From: G020350405 sp964513655
GTDB lineage: Bacteria > Planctomycetota > Phycisphaerae > Sedimentisphaerales > Anaerobacaceae
Direction: 5' to 3'
DNA length: 31,890 bases
Assembly (NCBI GenBank): GCA_964513655.1
Contig: CAZENQ010000034.1
Span: forward strand, 1 to 31,890
In this document: positions 24,701 to 31,890 of the stretch, piece by piece
How the letters are laid out: every line of letters starts with the position of its first letter
Position numbering within the stretch: position 1 is the first letter of the stretch
The notes under the pieces: generated by a model
Databases searched by the model: none
The model's input: only the letters and a program-made list of their open reading frames with translations
Told to the model about the DNA's origin: nothing
Made by a program: the position numbers and the translations under genes

Positions 24701-27196
24701 AACATGTCGAGCTACAGTGTACCTTATGACGGATACGCGACCGCGGCCAACCCGGATGAGAAGGACTGGTTTACGTTTAGCCTGCCTGACCCGTCCGGCT
24801 ACCTGGTCGAGGGCGTGAACGCCAATGTCCTGGCCATCCAGGTGCAAAACATGGAGTACGAAGAAACCGGCGACGACCCGGTGGTCAACGGAAGCTTCGA
24901 ATTCGACGACCTCGGCGACCAGATTACCTGCCACGACGAGGTTGGTATCGGCTGGACCGAAGTGGGAACCTGGGTCGGCGTCGATGCCGAGTGCGGCAAG
25001 CCCGGAGTCTGCACGGAGGATTGCCGCGACCCGGTTGCGCCGGACGGCAACTGCTATGCTTTCATGCAGAGCAACGATACGTATCTGTATCAGGTTACAA
25101 CTCACAGTATCGTCGAGGGCAAGGAGTATACGCTGTACTTTGACGCGTCCCTTCCGTGGAACGCCAGCACCGATATCGTGGCGTCTATTTATTATGTAGA
25201 CGACGGCAATGAGTTCGAGATAGACAGCAATACGGTATCTCTGCCTTCGTACGGCGGCTGGCTGTACGACGAGTCGGTGTCGTTCACCGCCGGGTCGGGA
25301 CAGGCGTATCTCGGAAAGAAGTTAGGTGTAAAATTTCATGCTCCGAACCTTGGTGATAGTAACAAGTGGATTTTCATTGATAATGTTCGACTCCAGGCGA
25401 GTCCGCCGTTTGTACCCGTCCTGGACCCGGATTGCTTCATAGACGTCAGTCTGGTTGCCGACACGCTTGACCCGTGCACGACGCCTCCGAATTATCTGAC
25501 CAGGCCCGGAAGATACGAAATCGAAGCGCTTTGGGAGAGTGACGAGATCAATCCGTTCCAGAGCGATATTAATATCCCCGCCAGTGTGGTCAGGCCAAAC
25601 CGCACCTATAGGGTCCGCTGTCGTCACAAAGACACCACGGGCCACTGGAGCCACTGGTCTGACCCCAACCAGTTCCTCACGGGCGACCCGCTCTCGGAAG
25701 GCATAGTCGCAGATTTAAGAATCACAGAACTGATGTATAACCCTGCGGATGGCAACGGTTACAATAACGATGACTTCGAGTTCATCGAACTAAAGAACAC
25801 TGGTTCAACAACCCTCGATTTGACCTACGTCTCCTTCATCGATGGCGTCACCTTCGACTTCAATGACAGCAACGTTACCAGTCTTGCCTCCGGGGCCTTT
25901 GCACTGGTGGTAAGTGACCAGAACGCTTTCAAATCACGGTATGGTGCGAGCTTCAATATTGCCGGTGAGTATATCGGCAACCTGGCCAACGGCGGTGAAA
26001 CTGTCGAACTGGTGGATTTCTGGAACGGAACCATTGCCGAGTTTGGGTATAATGACGGCCGAGGCTGGCCTCTTGCGGCTGACGGCGCCGCCCATTCGAT
26101 GGTGCCTTTGAATTCGGCAATACCCGGCGAACCCTTTAACTCGCTGGAGTACGGGGGCAACTGGCGAATGAGCACGTATATGCACGGCTCGCCAGGGGCA
26201 GATGACCCGACCGTAGCAACTACTGTTGTCCTAAACGAGATAATGGCACATACCGATTACAACTCGCCGCCCTATGATTCCAACGACTGGATAGAGCTTT
26301 ACAATACGACCGGCTCAACCGTCAATCTGACCAGCGACTGGTATCTCAGTGATGAAGGCAATACGATTGCGAATCTGAAGAAATGGGCCATACCGAGCAC
26401 TTCAATCGGCGCCTATGGTAAGGTTACCTTTGACGAGGTCGACGATTTCCACAATCCATATCCGACAGGCTTCGGCATCGACAAGGCAGGCGAACAGATA
26501 TACCTGTCCTACCTGCCCGGCAACTCCAACGACCGTATAGTTGACTGTATCACGTTCAAAGGCCAGGAGAACAACATCTCTCTCGGCCGCTACCCCAACG
26601 GCGACCAATTCTGGTTCCATATGCCCACCTCTCGAGGTTCAAACAATAGCATGCCGAACCAGTGCGCGGTTGTTATCAATGAGATAATGTACCATCCGGT
26701 AGACCCGAATGATGAGTATATCGAACTCTACAATCCTACCGGAGCAACCGTCAACTTGTGGAATACCGAAGGCACGTGGCGCGTGCGCGGAATTGGAAAT
26801 AACGATTATTACTTCCCGCCGAGCATTTCAATCTCGTCGCATGATAGTATTATACTGGTGGGCTTCGACCCGACCGTAGCAGTAGACAGGCAGCTATTTG
26901 AAAATGCTTATGACACAGGCACATTGGTACCTAACGTGGACATCTTTGGGCCGTGGGATGGCAACTTGAGCAACGCCAGCGAACGATTCGCCTTGGAAAA
27001 ACCACAGGCAGCAGACCCGCCGGACGTAGAAATTTCTTGGGTGATTGTGGATGAGGTTATGTACGGTGACTATTCTCCCTGGCCCGAAAGCCCGGACGGT
27101 GAAGACGATGCCCTGCATAGAATCTCCAACGCGGCGGATGAATCTGGCAACGACCCGACAAACTGGACCGCAGCTTCACCTTCGCCCGGCAGCTAA
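21701..27196 (+). CDS. Giant secreted dockerin/LTD/CotH-kinase protein, gene 3
   Basis: 1831 residues from the GTG at 21701, chosen because GAGGAAGGAGATGGATAA plus GTG repeats the start region of gene 1; an in-frame ATG at 21692 is the alternative. Order: signal peptide, dockerin (to about base 21960), LTD (21960-22460), Ig-like domain (22480-22880), CotH kinase domain (about 22960-24170), a nested FN3/galactose-binding/CBM-like block (24230-25690), and LTDs from about 25710, 26220 and 26670. The CotH domain is the most canonical of the three: DFWGLYLVVEQMD, then HHYDIGSGKNYFYYID and LPWDLDLIIDDD, carrying the acidic residues expected for metal and catalysis. It ends exactly at an LTD boundary, as do genes 1 and 2 (GNDPxNWxAAS..PG). 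Confidence 0.88.
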   Translation: MFNSTRIPLVVLVLTVFLAGPAEVQACIPGDLDENCLVDLKDLMVFTEQWLDTGGCSEPNCADLDDDSNVDMADFAIFADNYRRRVNPVVINEIHTDPDVKTKQVEFVELYNISNDTVDLSGWYFSRGFDFTFAPSISIPPHGYMVIVENTNVFDSNSLSSADFQAEFGFEPNGVFIGKLNNNGENIELRNTEGEEMDQVDYQLGFPWPTVGDPVPFAYEPDGNGHSMQLANPCLDNDLGGSWRSAYPTPGAKNTPVYSDNIPPQIRQVNHDPEEPASTDTVTITCKATDPDGVASVTLRYQLLNPGSYIPITLPNYTTVESPIVNTAYENPANWSSAVTMYDNGTGGDQIAGDDIYTAQISASTNRSLLRYRITVEDNDACGVTVPYSDDPVPNFAYFVYDGVPSWSGAKNPSGSPPDNVVVTYGTDVLTSLPLYHFISRNSDVEDCTWNYEYGLSSSHRKDFKWAGTLVYEGQVYDHITYRARGGTHRYDSGKNMWKFDFKRGHYLRERDDYGRWYDTRRDKLNLSSTIQNPYFEIHGKQGMFEGIGYKLFNLVGIPSPKTHWIHLRIIDGASEYVNQYDGDFWGLYLVVEQMDGRFLDEHDLLDGNLYKMDTNADNGYSDRNNQGPTGPDDYSDVSTFVNAYKTYPSTSWWTTNVDVNSYFSYRTVVEALHHYDIGSGKNYFYYIDPVTNVWEMLPWDLDLIIDDDVWDCFNNGESPFKKYGLWADSSLEIDRNNRIREILDLLFNYEQENQLIDEYAVIIGDPNAGGLSFVDADVALWDYHPENNYQGNFFQTVKYTGDFDGVIDRMKNFIRHRVVEGDPNEGTAEPGLSEICDDPAIPNTPVITFVGDPNYPTNNLRFQTSAFSGSGSFAAVKWRIGQVEESSKISGAVELDLVSDGSSWKYFKGTTNPSNPITKWRQFGFNDSAWSSGPAPLGWGEDPCFLGTELTGMQYTHSSFYLRKKFTVDDLSALDSARLKAMYDDGFNVWINETQMLSKNMSSYSVPYDGYATAANPDEKDWFTFSLPDPSGYLVEGVNANVLAIQVQNMEYEETGDDPVVNGSFEFDDLGDQITCHDEVGIGWTEVGTWVGVDAECGKPGVCTEDCRDPVAPDGNCYAFMQSNDTYLYQVTTHSIVEGKEYTLYFDASLPWNASTDIVASIYYVDDGNEFEIDSNTVSLPSYGGWLYDESVSFTAGSGQAYLGKKLGVKFHAPNLGDSNKWIFIDNVRLQASPPFVPVLDPDCFIDVSLVADTLDPCTTPPNYLTRPGRYEIEALWESDEINPFQSDINIPASVVRPNRTYRVRCRHKDTTGHWSHWSDPNQFLTGDPLSEGIVADLRITELMYNPADGNGYNNDDFEFIELKNTGSTTLDLTYVSFIDGVTFDFNDSNVTSLASGAFALVVSDQNAFKSRYGASFNIAGEYIGNLANGGETVELVDFWNGTIAEFGYNDGRGWPLAADGAAHSMVPLNSAIPGEPFNSLEYGGNWRMSTYMHGSPGADDPTVATTVVLNEIMAHTDYNSPPYDSNDWIELYNTTGSTVNLTSDWYLSDEGNTIANLKKWAIPSTSIGAYGKVTFDEVDDFHNPYPTGFGIDKAGEQIYLSYLPGNSNDRIVDCITFKGQENNISLGRYPNGDQFWFHMPTSRGSNNSMPNQCAVVINEIMYHPVDPNDEYIELYNPTGATVNLWNTEGTWRVRGIGNNDYYFPPSISISSHDSIILVGFDPTVAVDRQLFENAYDTGTLVPNVDIFGPWDGNLSNASERFALEKPQAADPPDVEISWVIVDEVMYGDYSPWPESPDGEDDALHRISNAADESGNDPTNWTAASPSPGS

Positions 27197-27206
27197 TTAA
27201 GCCATC

Positions 27207-27241
27207 AAAAAAGCGTGGCGGCCATCCTATGACCGCCACGC
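27207..27241 (-). terminator. Terminator of the MFS/spermidine synthase gene
   Basis: A 9-bp stem (GCGTGGCGG 27213-27221 with CCGCCACGC 27233-27241). On the minus strand it is followed by six T, so it best serves the minus-strand gene; on the plus strand it is followed only by CTTAAAA and may weakly end gene 3. Confidence 0.8.
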
Positions 27242-27290
27242 CTTAAAATCTCTATAAGCTAACACTACATCTTAGGCCAGGCCCAAGTAA

Positions 27291-29531
27291 TCACTCCTGT
27301 CCGGCTTTTCTGCTCTTGATGGTTTCAACATAATTCCCTAAAAGCGATGCATCATCTTTCCGGCCGTGGTGCAGCATATACCGAATGCCCTCCTGCAGCA
27401 GCCGAACGGCCTCGTCAAAACGCTGCTGGACCTCGAGGTTTCGCGCCATCTCTAAATGGTGTGATAGGTCGGCAGGATTCAAATCCAACGCCTTTGAAAG
27501 ATATTTTCCAGCCTCCACGAGTTGTCCCATTGAGGCAAAGGACTTGCCTATCTTAAGGTACAGCTCGGCATTTTTGGGCTCAGCAACCAATTGCTCCTTG
27601 AAGTCCTCAATCGCTTTATTAAACTCCTCGCCGGCCTCTTCCGCCTTATCCATCCTGCTGTTGACCACCGCAAGGTTATAGTGAATGTTCCCCGTGTATA
27701 CCTCTATACCCTCCAGTTCAATAGCCTTAAGTGACTCACTTAGCGCATCGGCCGCCTCAGACCACTTACCAAGTTTAATCAGCGCAACAGCCATATCATT
27801 ATACGCCTTTATCGCCATCGAAGGGGCCCGCCGGACTATCCGCTCATACCTTTCCACGCACTCCTCAAACTTGCCCTCCTCGAAAAGCTTCCGTGCCTGC
27901 CTGAAATACTCCTCAGCCAAATCGTATGCCGTTTTCCTCCGCGCTACCGGCGCAAGCAGATTTTCCACCGGGGCATAATCATCGGTCAAAACAGCCCCGT
28001 CCGACTTCGCCCTGAGAGTATTGATATCGGATTCATTCAGCAGCCAGAAGATTGTCCCCTTTCTCTTGGATTGTTCGTACAGACCCTGAAGGTCGAGTTC
28101 TTCCCTGACGGCAATAATAACAAAAGTGTTGCGGTGTGAGCGCGGCACGCCCGCTTCGGTCATAACATAAACATAAGCAAAGGTTTTCTTGAGCGTATTG
28201 ATAATAGCGCCTAAGAAAAGGCCGTCGTCAAATACGTCTATCAGATTGACCATATAAACACCGCCCTCAACAAGTAGTCGCGCGACTTTCTCATTGAATT
28301 CCCAAGTCGTAAGCTGGAACGGCACGGAATAATCATTGATGGCATCTTCATAGATAAAATCGTAACGGGCTTTTAGCCCGGTAGTCGCCTCACGCTCCAA
28401 AAGTTCATCTACGTAGTTTCGCGCATCCATTTGTATCGTTCTTATTGACGTGTCTCTCGGCAGACCGAAGGCCGCCATAGCCGCTTCAGTGACACCTGGG
28501 TCAATCTCTACAACCTCCACCAAGCTGCCGGGCCAGACCTTATCCACATAGCGAGGAAAAACATAGCCGCCGCCACCTATGACCATCGCTCTAAGCTCAT
28601 CATCATCCTCACTGAGCATCTCCGTAACCGCAGCGTAAATACGTGTGTAGAAGTACTGCAGGTCTAATATGTCTTCCATATTAATCCGGCTGTGCATGAG
28701 CTTATCCTGTATAAAGTCACGTATCTCGACAGGACCTGGCACGCGGTTAACCGCGATATAACAATACTGGCTCTCATCTTCGTAAATAACATTCGGTTTC
28801 GGCATATCCCGCAGTGCAAGTCTGGCCCCGGCCTTTTGGGCCCATTCCCAGGGCCCCATCCCCATTGCCAGCCCGCAGATCAGCACCAACAGACAAACAT
28901 ACAAAACCCACAGCCGGAACCAATATAATATTCCCATAGCGAGCAGCACCACGGCAACAACCCAGACAATCGCAACGCTCCCCATAGCGGCAATCAGATA
29001 GTAGCCTGCCGCAAAAGTACCGGCAATACTCCCGGCCGCCCCCCAAGCATATATGCTGCCGACGGTCCTGCCGGTGGCCAGTCCCCTCTCAAGGGCCATC
29101 TTGGCCACCACTGGGCTTATTGTGCCCAACAGCATAGAAGGCAGCAGAAATACCAGCGCTACGTGGCTAAAAACACGCATCGGCAAACTAAAGTACCATA
29201 GCAACTTCCAGCCGCCAACCAGGTTATTCGCAACCACCGTCAAAATGCACGCAAGCGAACAAAGGGCAAACAGCCCCGCCAGGGCCTTTCGAGCAGGGTA
29301 GCGGTCGGCAATCCGCCCACCAACGTAATTGCCAAGTGTGATACCGCCCAGCACCACACCTATAACGGCTGTCCAGGTATACAGTGATGAACCTAAGTAA
29401 CGCGCAATCAGCCGGGCCGCAACCAACTCCAGAACCATTATACAGAAGCTCGAGATAAATACTGTCGCACTTGGGACCAACAAAGGCCATCTGTGTCGGG
29501 ATGTTTTCGCTGCTACGTTACTATCCTGCAC
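27291..29531 (-). CDS. Fused MFS-like membrane domain / spermidine synthase-like domain / TPR protein
   Basis: 746 residues from a GTG with AGAGG 9 bases upstream. Residues about 17-225 hold some seven membrane helices of the type found in fused MFS/spermidine synthases (FISSFCIMVLELVAARLIARYLG, then GGITLGNYVGGRIADRYP). Residues about 250-525 form a spermidine synthase-like Rossmann domain with the AdoMet loop VIGGGGYVFPR (317-327), acidic VVEIDPG (340-346), the DxxxDxxxP-like EDAINDYSVP (395-404) and LTDDYAPVENLL (515-526). Residues about 535-735 are TPR helices. Most relatives have no proven polyamine activity; aminopropyl transfer is a family guess. The TPRs suggest a protein partner. No promoter could be assigned in 29532-29666. 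Confidence 0.85.
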   Translation of the reverse strand: MQDSNVAAKTSRHRWPLLVPSATVFISSFCIMVLELVAARLIARYLGSSLYTWTAVIGVVLGGITLGNYVGGRIADRYPARKALAGLFALCSLACILTVVANNLVGGWKLLWYFSLPMRVFSHVALVFLLPSMLLGTISPVVAKMALERGLATGRTVGSIYAWGAAGSIAGTFAAGYYLIAAMGSVAIVWVVAVVLLAMGILYWFRLWVLYVCLLVLICGLAMGMGPWEWAQKAGARLALRDMPKPNVIYEDESQYCYIAVNRVPGPVEIRDFIQDKLMHSRINMEDILDLQYFYTRIYAAVTEMLSEDDDELRAMVIGGGGYVFPRYVDKVWPGSLVEVVEIDPGVTEAAMAAFGLPRDTSIRTIQMDARNYVDELLEREATTGLKARYDFIYEDAINDYSVPFQLTTWEFNEKVARLLVEGGVYMVNLIDVFDDGLFLGAIINTLKKTFAYVYVMTEAGVPRSHRNTFVIIAVREELDLQGLYEQSKRKGTIFWLLNESDINTLRAKSDGAVLTDDYAPVENLLAPVARRKTAYDLAEEYFRQARKLFEEGKFEECVERYERIVRRAPSMAIKAYNDMAVALIKLGKWSEAADALSESLKAIELEGIEVYTGNIHYNLAVVNSRMDKAEEAGEEFNKAIEDFKEQLVAEPKNAELYLKIGKSFASMGQLVEAGKYLSKALDLNPADLSHHLEMARNLEVQQRFDEAVRLLQEGIRYMLHHGRKDDASLLGNYVETIKSRKAGQE

Positions 29532-29666
29532 CTGCGTTTTCCTCTGCCAGACCTCAATGCTGACTAATAAAACGGCAAGCCTGCCTGAAAAATCTTTGTT
29601 AGGCCTGCGACCATAACTTAGATTCCTCGGCCGCTGATTCTAACCGCTTCTTATGAGAGGTTCAAT

Positions 29667-29698
29667 AAAAAAGCATGGCGGCTTAACAGCCGCCACGC
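29667..29698 (-). terminator. Terminator of the DUF362-type gene
   Basis: An 11-bp stem with one mismatch (GCATGGCGGCT 29673-29683 with AGCCGCCACGC 29688-29698) and TAAC loop is followed on the minus strand by six T. It is related in sequence to the terminator at 27207-27241. Confidence 0.85.
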
Positions 29699-29748
29699 TC
29701 TCTAAATCAGCACTTAGCCGGGAAAATCCGACTAAGCCCATATCCGCC

Positions 29749-31890
29749 CTACGGTGCGGTAACCGAGTTGCTATCCATCACATTAAGCGATGAGTTATAC
29801 GTGTAGCCGGTCGCCGAGACGTCTGTAACCGTAAAGGTATACGTACCGCCGCCTTTTACAACCTTTGACTCTAAGGTTACCTTGCCGTCCTGACCGGTCT
29901 GGCCCTGCTCGTCGCCGCTCGTCGTCGCTCCGCTCCATTCACCGCTGACCGTAGCACCGTCAACGTCATCGGTATACTCGTCCTTGATCCAGACCGTTGC
30001 CGTCGCTATATAGTACCCGCCCTTCGGCTCGTACCACGACATCGCGATGTCATTGACATACATGTCCGGTCCCGGCGTGGCTGTCGGTGTCGGTGTTGGC
30101 GTAGGTGTCGGTGTCGGTGTTGCAGTCGGAGTCGGTGTTGGCGTAGGTGTCGGTGTCGGTGTTGCAGTCGGAGTCGGTGTCGGCGTAGGTGTTGGGGTCG
30201 GTGTCGGCCCGACGCCATGCACCGTCGTGATGTACATATCATCGATGTAAATCGTATCCAGCGTCTGGTTGCCCGCCGTATGGTCTGTATCCGTCACGCG
30301 GACGTAAATATACCCGCTGGTGGAACTTGGCAGCGTATAGCTCTGCACCGTGTCATCGTCGGCCGTCTTGGTGACCGTTACCATGTCGGTGTACGTACCG
30401 TCTACGCTGGTTGAGTAAGCAAAGACAAAGTCGTCACCATCGCTGCTTGCTGTCTTATAGGCCTCTACGTTGAAGGTCACGCTCGCGCCGCCGGTAACGT
30501 CTATCCGCCACTTGTGCTCTAAGTAGCTGTAACGAGTGGGCGGACCGCCGCCTGACAGAATCTCCTCGATAGCCTCATAGCCGTCATTACTGTTTTGAGT
30601 ATCCACGTGGCTGCCTGTGACTGTGCCTGCAGCCGCTATATCGCCGTCGGCCACATCATCTATGTAGCCTAAATCGTGCTTCAGCAATACCAGCTCAATA
30701 CCGCTGCCGGTCCCAAGGTTGCGCGTGTACTCCATATCAGTAGCGTTGTTCCAGTGCTCATGCACGCCCAAGCTGGTCTCAATCTCATTTCCGTCCCCGT
30801 CCGGGTCATAAAATGCGCCCGAACACGGGTCGGGAACCAGTGCGGCTTCGTGCAGGTAGTCGTCGGCCCCGTCATAGTGGGGATAGGACTCCGGATCATT
30901 GGGGTCCCACTCCTCGTACATAAAATCATAAGCGACCGAGTCTATGGCCACCGGGTCCTGCGAAACAAACAGACTTGAAGGATGGTCGTTGTTGAACGGA
31001 GCCATCTCCCACAGGATTATGTCGCCGGATTCCTTGGGTGCACTGTAGACGCCGTCGATAAGCCACAAAACGCCGTGGGCGTCTATCTTCGGATGGCCCA
31101 TCAAGTCCACTATGGGACGGTAATGGCCCATGCCGGGAACTTTGTCCGGCATAAACCTGTGCAGGTCGAGGTAGGCGTTGCCGCCCGGCCAGTCATGCCA
31201 CCAGTTCATCGGTGTCCGGCAAAATGAGCCATAATGGTTCTTGGCACAGACTGTAATGCCATTGCTGGCATGGGCCTTGAGCACCGCAAAATTAATCATA
31301 TACTCACATGCGGCATAGTATGTCGGTATACCTTCCGAGTACGACGAGTTCGCGTCGCTCCAGTAAATAAAATCGGTTTCCGATTTGACGGCCTGCTCTC
31401 GCCCGGGAAGGCCCTCATAGTCCATCACGTGCACATCCGGAAACTCGTCCTTGATGGGAGCATAGATGTGATTGGGTACACCATCAATCGTGCTACCGAT
31501 ATAGATGTCGCCGTCATCCACGCCCGCATCATAGACCAACTGCCTTAGCAGCGGAATAATCATCTGCGGGGCGTTGTGGTAGCGTTCCCAGCCGCCTTTC
31601 TGATAGCCGTCATTGTCGATGTTCCGCCCGTCTGTCCCGCGATGGAACGTAACCATATTTATCTTGATATTAACCTTTTCGCCGCTGCTGTAGCCGACGC
31701 TTCCTTTGCCGGCATTGCTGTTGTAATGCTTGAAAATCGCATCCCACGCGGCAGAAAGCGTGCTCTGGCCCGTAAGCTCCAGAACGGCTGTGTCTATCAT
31801 GCTCTCGCAGACACCCTGGTTTGTAGAACTGTTGTCCCACCAGCGAGCCGCATCTGTGGCGCCCTCCCAGTCGGCTGCATTCGGGTCATG
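29749..31890 (-). CDS. DUF362-type secreted protein with binding domain and Thr-Pro linker (5'-truncated)
   Basis: At least 713 codons. The frame is open to the last base of the window; the 30 codons before the ATG at 31800 read sensibly (DWEGATDAARWWDN...), so that ATG is not the start and the N-terminus lies outside. The first 390 residues or so match DUF362: VNIKINMV, DGDIYIGSTID, NFAVLKAHASNGITVCAKNHYGSF, and SQDPVAIDSVAYDFM. A beta-sandwich-like domain follows (WRIDVTGGASVTFNVEAYKT...YIDDMYI), then a (TP)n linker (bases 30075-30209), and a C-terminal Ig-like domain (VSGEWSGATTSG...GKVTLESKVVKGGGTYTFTVTDV). DUF362 proteins are often linked to iron-sulfur or redox biology, but no CxxC cluster motif is seen here. 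Function is not known. Confidence 0.8.
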   Translation of the reverse strand, partial: HDPNAADWEGATDAARWWDNSSTNQGVCESMIDTAVLELTGQSTLSAAWDAIFKHYNSNAGKGSVGYSSGEKVNIKINMVTFHRGTDGRNIDNDGYQKGGWERYHNAPQMIIPLLRQLVYDAGVDDGDIYIGSTIDGVPNHIYAPIKDEFPDVHVMDYEGLPGREQAVKSETDFIYWSDANSSYSEGIPTYYAACEYMINFAVLKAHASNGITVCAKNHYGSFCRTPMNWWHDWPGGNAYLDLHRFMPDKVPGMGHYRPIVDLMGHPKIDAHGVLWLIDGVYSAPKESGDIILWEMAPFNNDHPSSLFVSQDPVAIDSVAYDFMYEEWDPNDPESYPHYDGADDYLHEAALVPDPCSGAFYDPDGDGNEIETSLGVHEHWNNATDMEYTRNLGTGSGIELVLLKHDLGYIDDVADGDIAAAGTVTGSHVDTQNSNDGYEAIEEILSGGGPPTRYSYLEHKWRIDVTGGASVTFNVEAYKTASSDGDDFVFAYSTSVDGTYTDMVTVTKTADDDTVQSYTLPSSTSGYIYVRVTDTDHTAGNQTLDTIYIDDMYITTVHGVGPTPTPTPTPTPTPTATPTPTPTPTPTPTATPTPTPTPTPTPTATPGPDMYVNDIAMSWYEPKGGYYIATATVWIKDEYTDDVDGATVSGEWSGATTSGDEQGQTGQDGKVTLESKVVKGGGTYTFTVTDVSATGYTYNSSLNVMDSNSVTAP
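30075..30209 (-). repeat. 42-bp minisatellite coding a Thr-Pro linker
   Basis: A 42-bp unit (14 codons, six TP pairs plus TA) occurs about three times, the middle copies almost identical. It forms a flexible, possibly glycosylated linker between the binding domain and the Ig-like domain of the DUF362 protein. The simple repeat makes length changes by slippage likely. Confidence 0.85.

Noticed and set aside
30047..30250. Plus-strand VGVGVG frame
   Set aside because: It is the antisense reading of the Thr-Pro repeat.

Overview
The window looks like Planctomycetota, most likely class Phycisphaerae. This rests on style rather than on any search. There are large secreted proteins carrying dockerin-like repeats of the form D-x-(T/S)-x-(N/D)-C-x-V-(D/N)-x-x-D-L with QWL or DWL ends. 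They are combined with lamin-tail, CotH-kinase, chitobiase-like and galactose-binding-like modules. There is also a fused MFS/spermidine synthase-TPR protein, a glucuronoyl-esterase-like enzyme and frequent GTG starts.

Layout. 1-410: the 3' end of a 23S rRNA gene, a 5S rRNA gene and a strong terminator, all on +. 442-1841: a sigma70-like promoter and a secreted CE15-type esterase (+). 1884-5846: two minus-strand secreted proteins, first a duplicated carbohydrate-binding-like module with a C-terminal dockerin, then a 14-repeat BLIP-II/RCC1-like propeller protein. These two unrelated proteins share a nearly identical 5' leader that holds a mini-ORF, and similar signal peptides. 5895-6325: no gene; a promoter and two structured elements. 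6326-7890: a 52-codon ORF tightly followed by a flagellin-like protein, then a DUF456-type membrane protein (+). 8005-10104: a Tat-exported M23-like/PKD/golvesin-like protein (-).

10390-27196 is the centrepiece: three consecutive plus-strand genes of 2105, about 1543 and about 1831 codons, filling 16.7 kb. Each encodes signal peptide, dockerin, lamin-tail domain (LTD), CotH-kinase-like domain, accessory modules and a final run of LTDs. The first two appear to form one transcription unit from a promoter at 10390-10418. The third has its own promoter at 21574-21602. 27207-29531: a terminator and the fused MFS/spermidine synthase-TPR gene (-). 29667-31890: a related terminator and a DUF362-type secreted protein (-) with a Thr-Pro linker; its reading frame stays open to the window edge, so it is 5'-truncated here.

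Taken together the window is mostly a surface and extracellular protein region: polysaccharide-active or -binding proteins, dockerin-bearing scaffold-type proteins and putative CotH kinases. That the dockerins dock these proteins to shared cohesin partners, and that the CotH domains phosphorylate surface proteins, is inference from the families. No cohesin gene is visible here.
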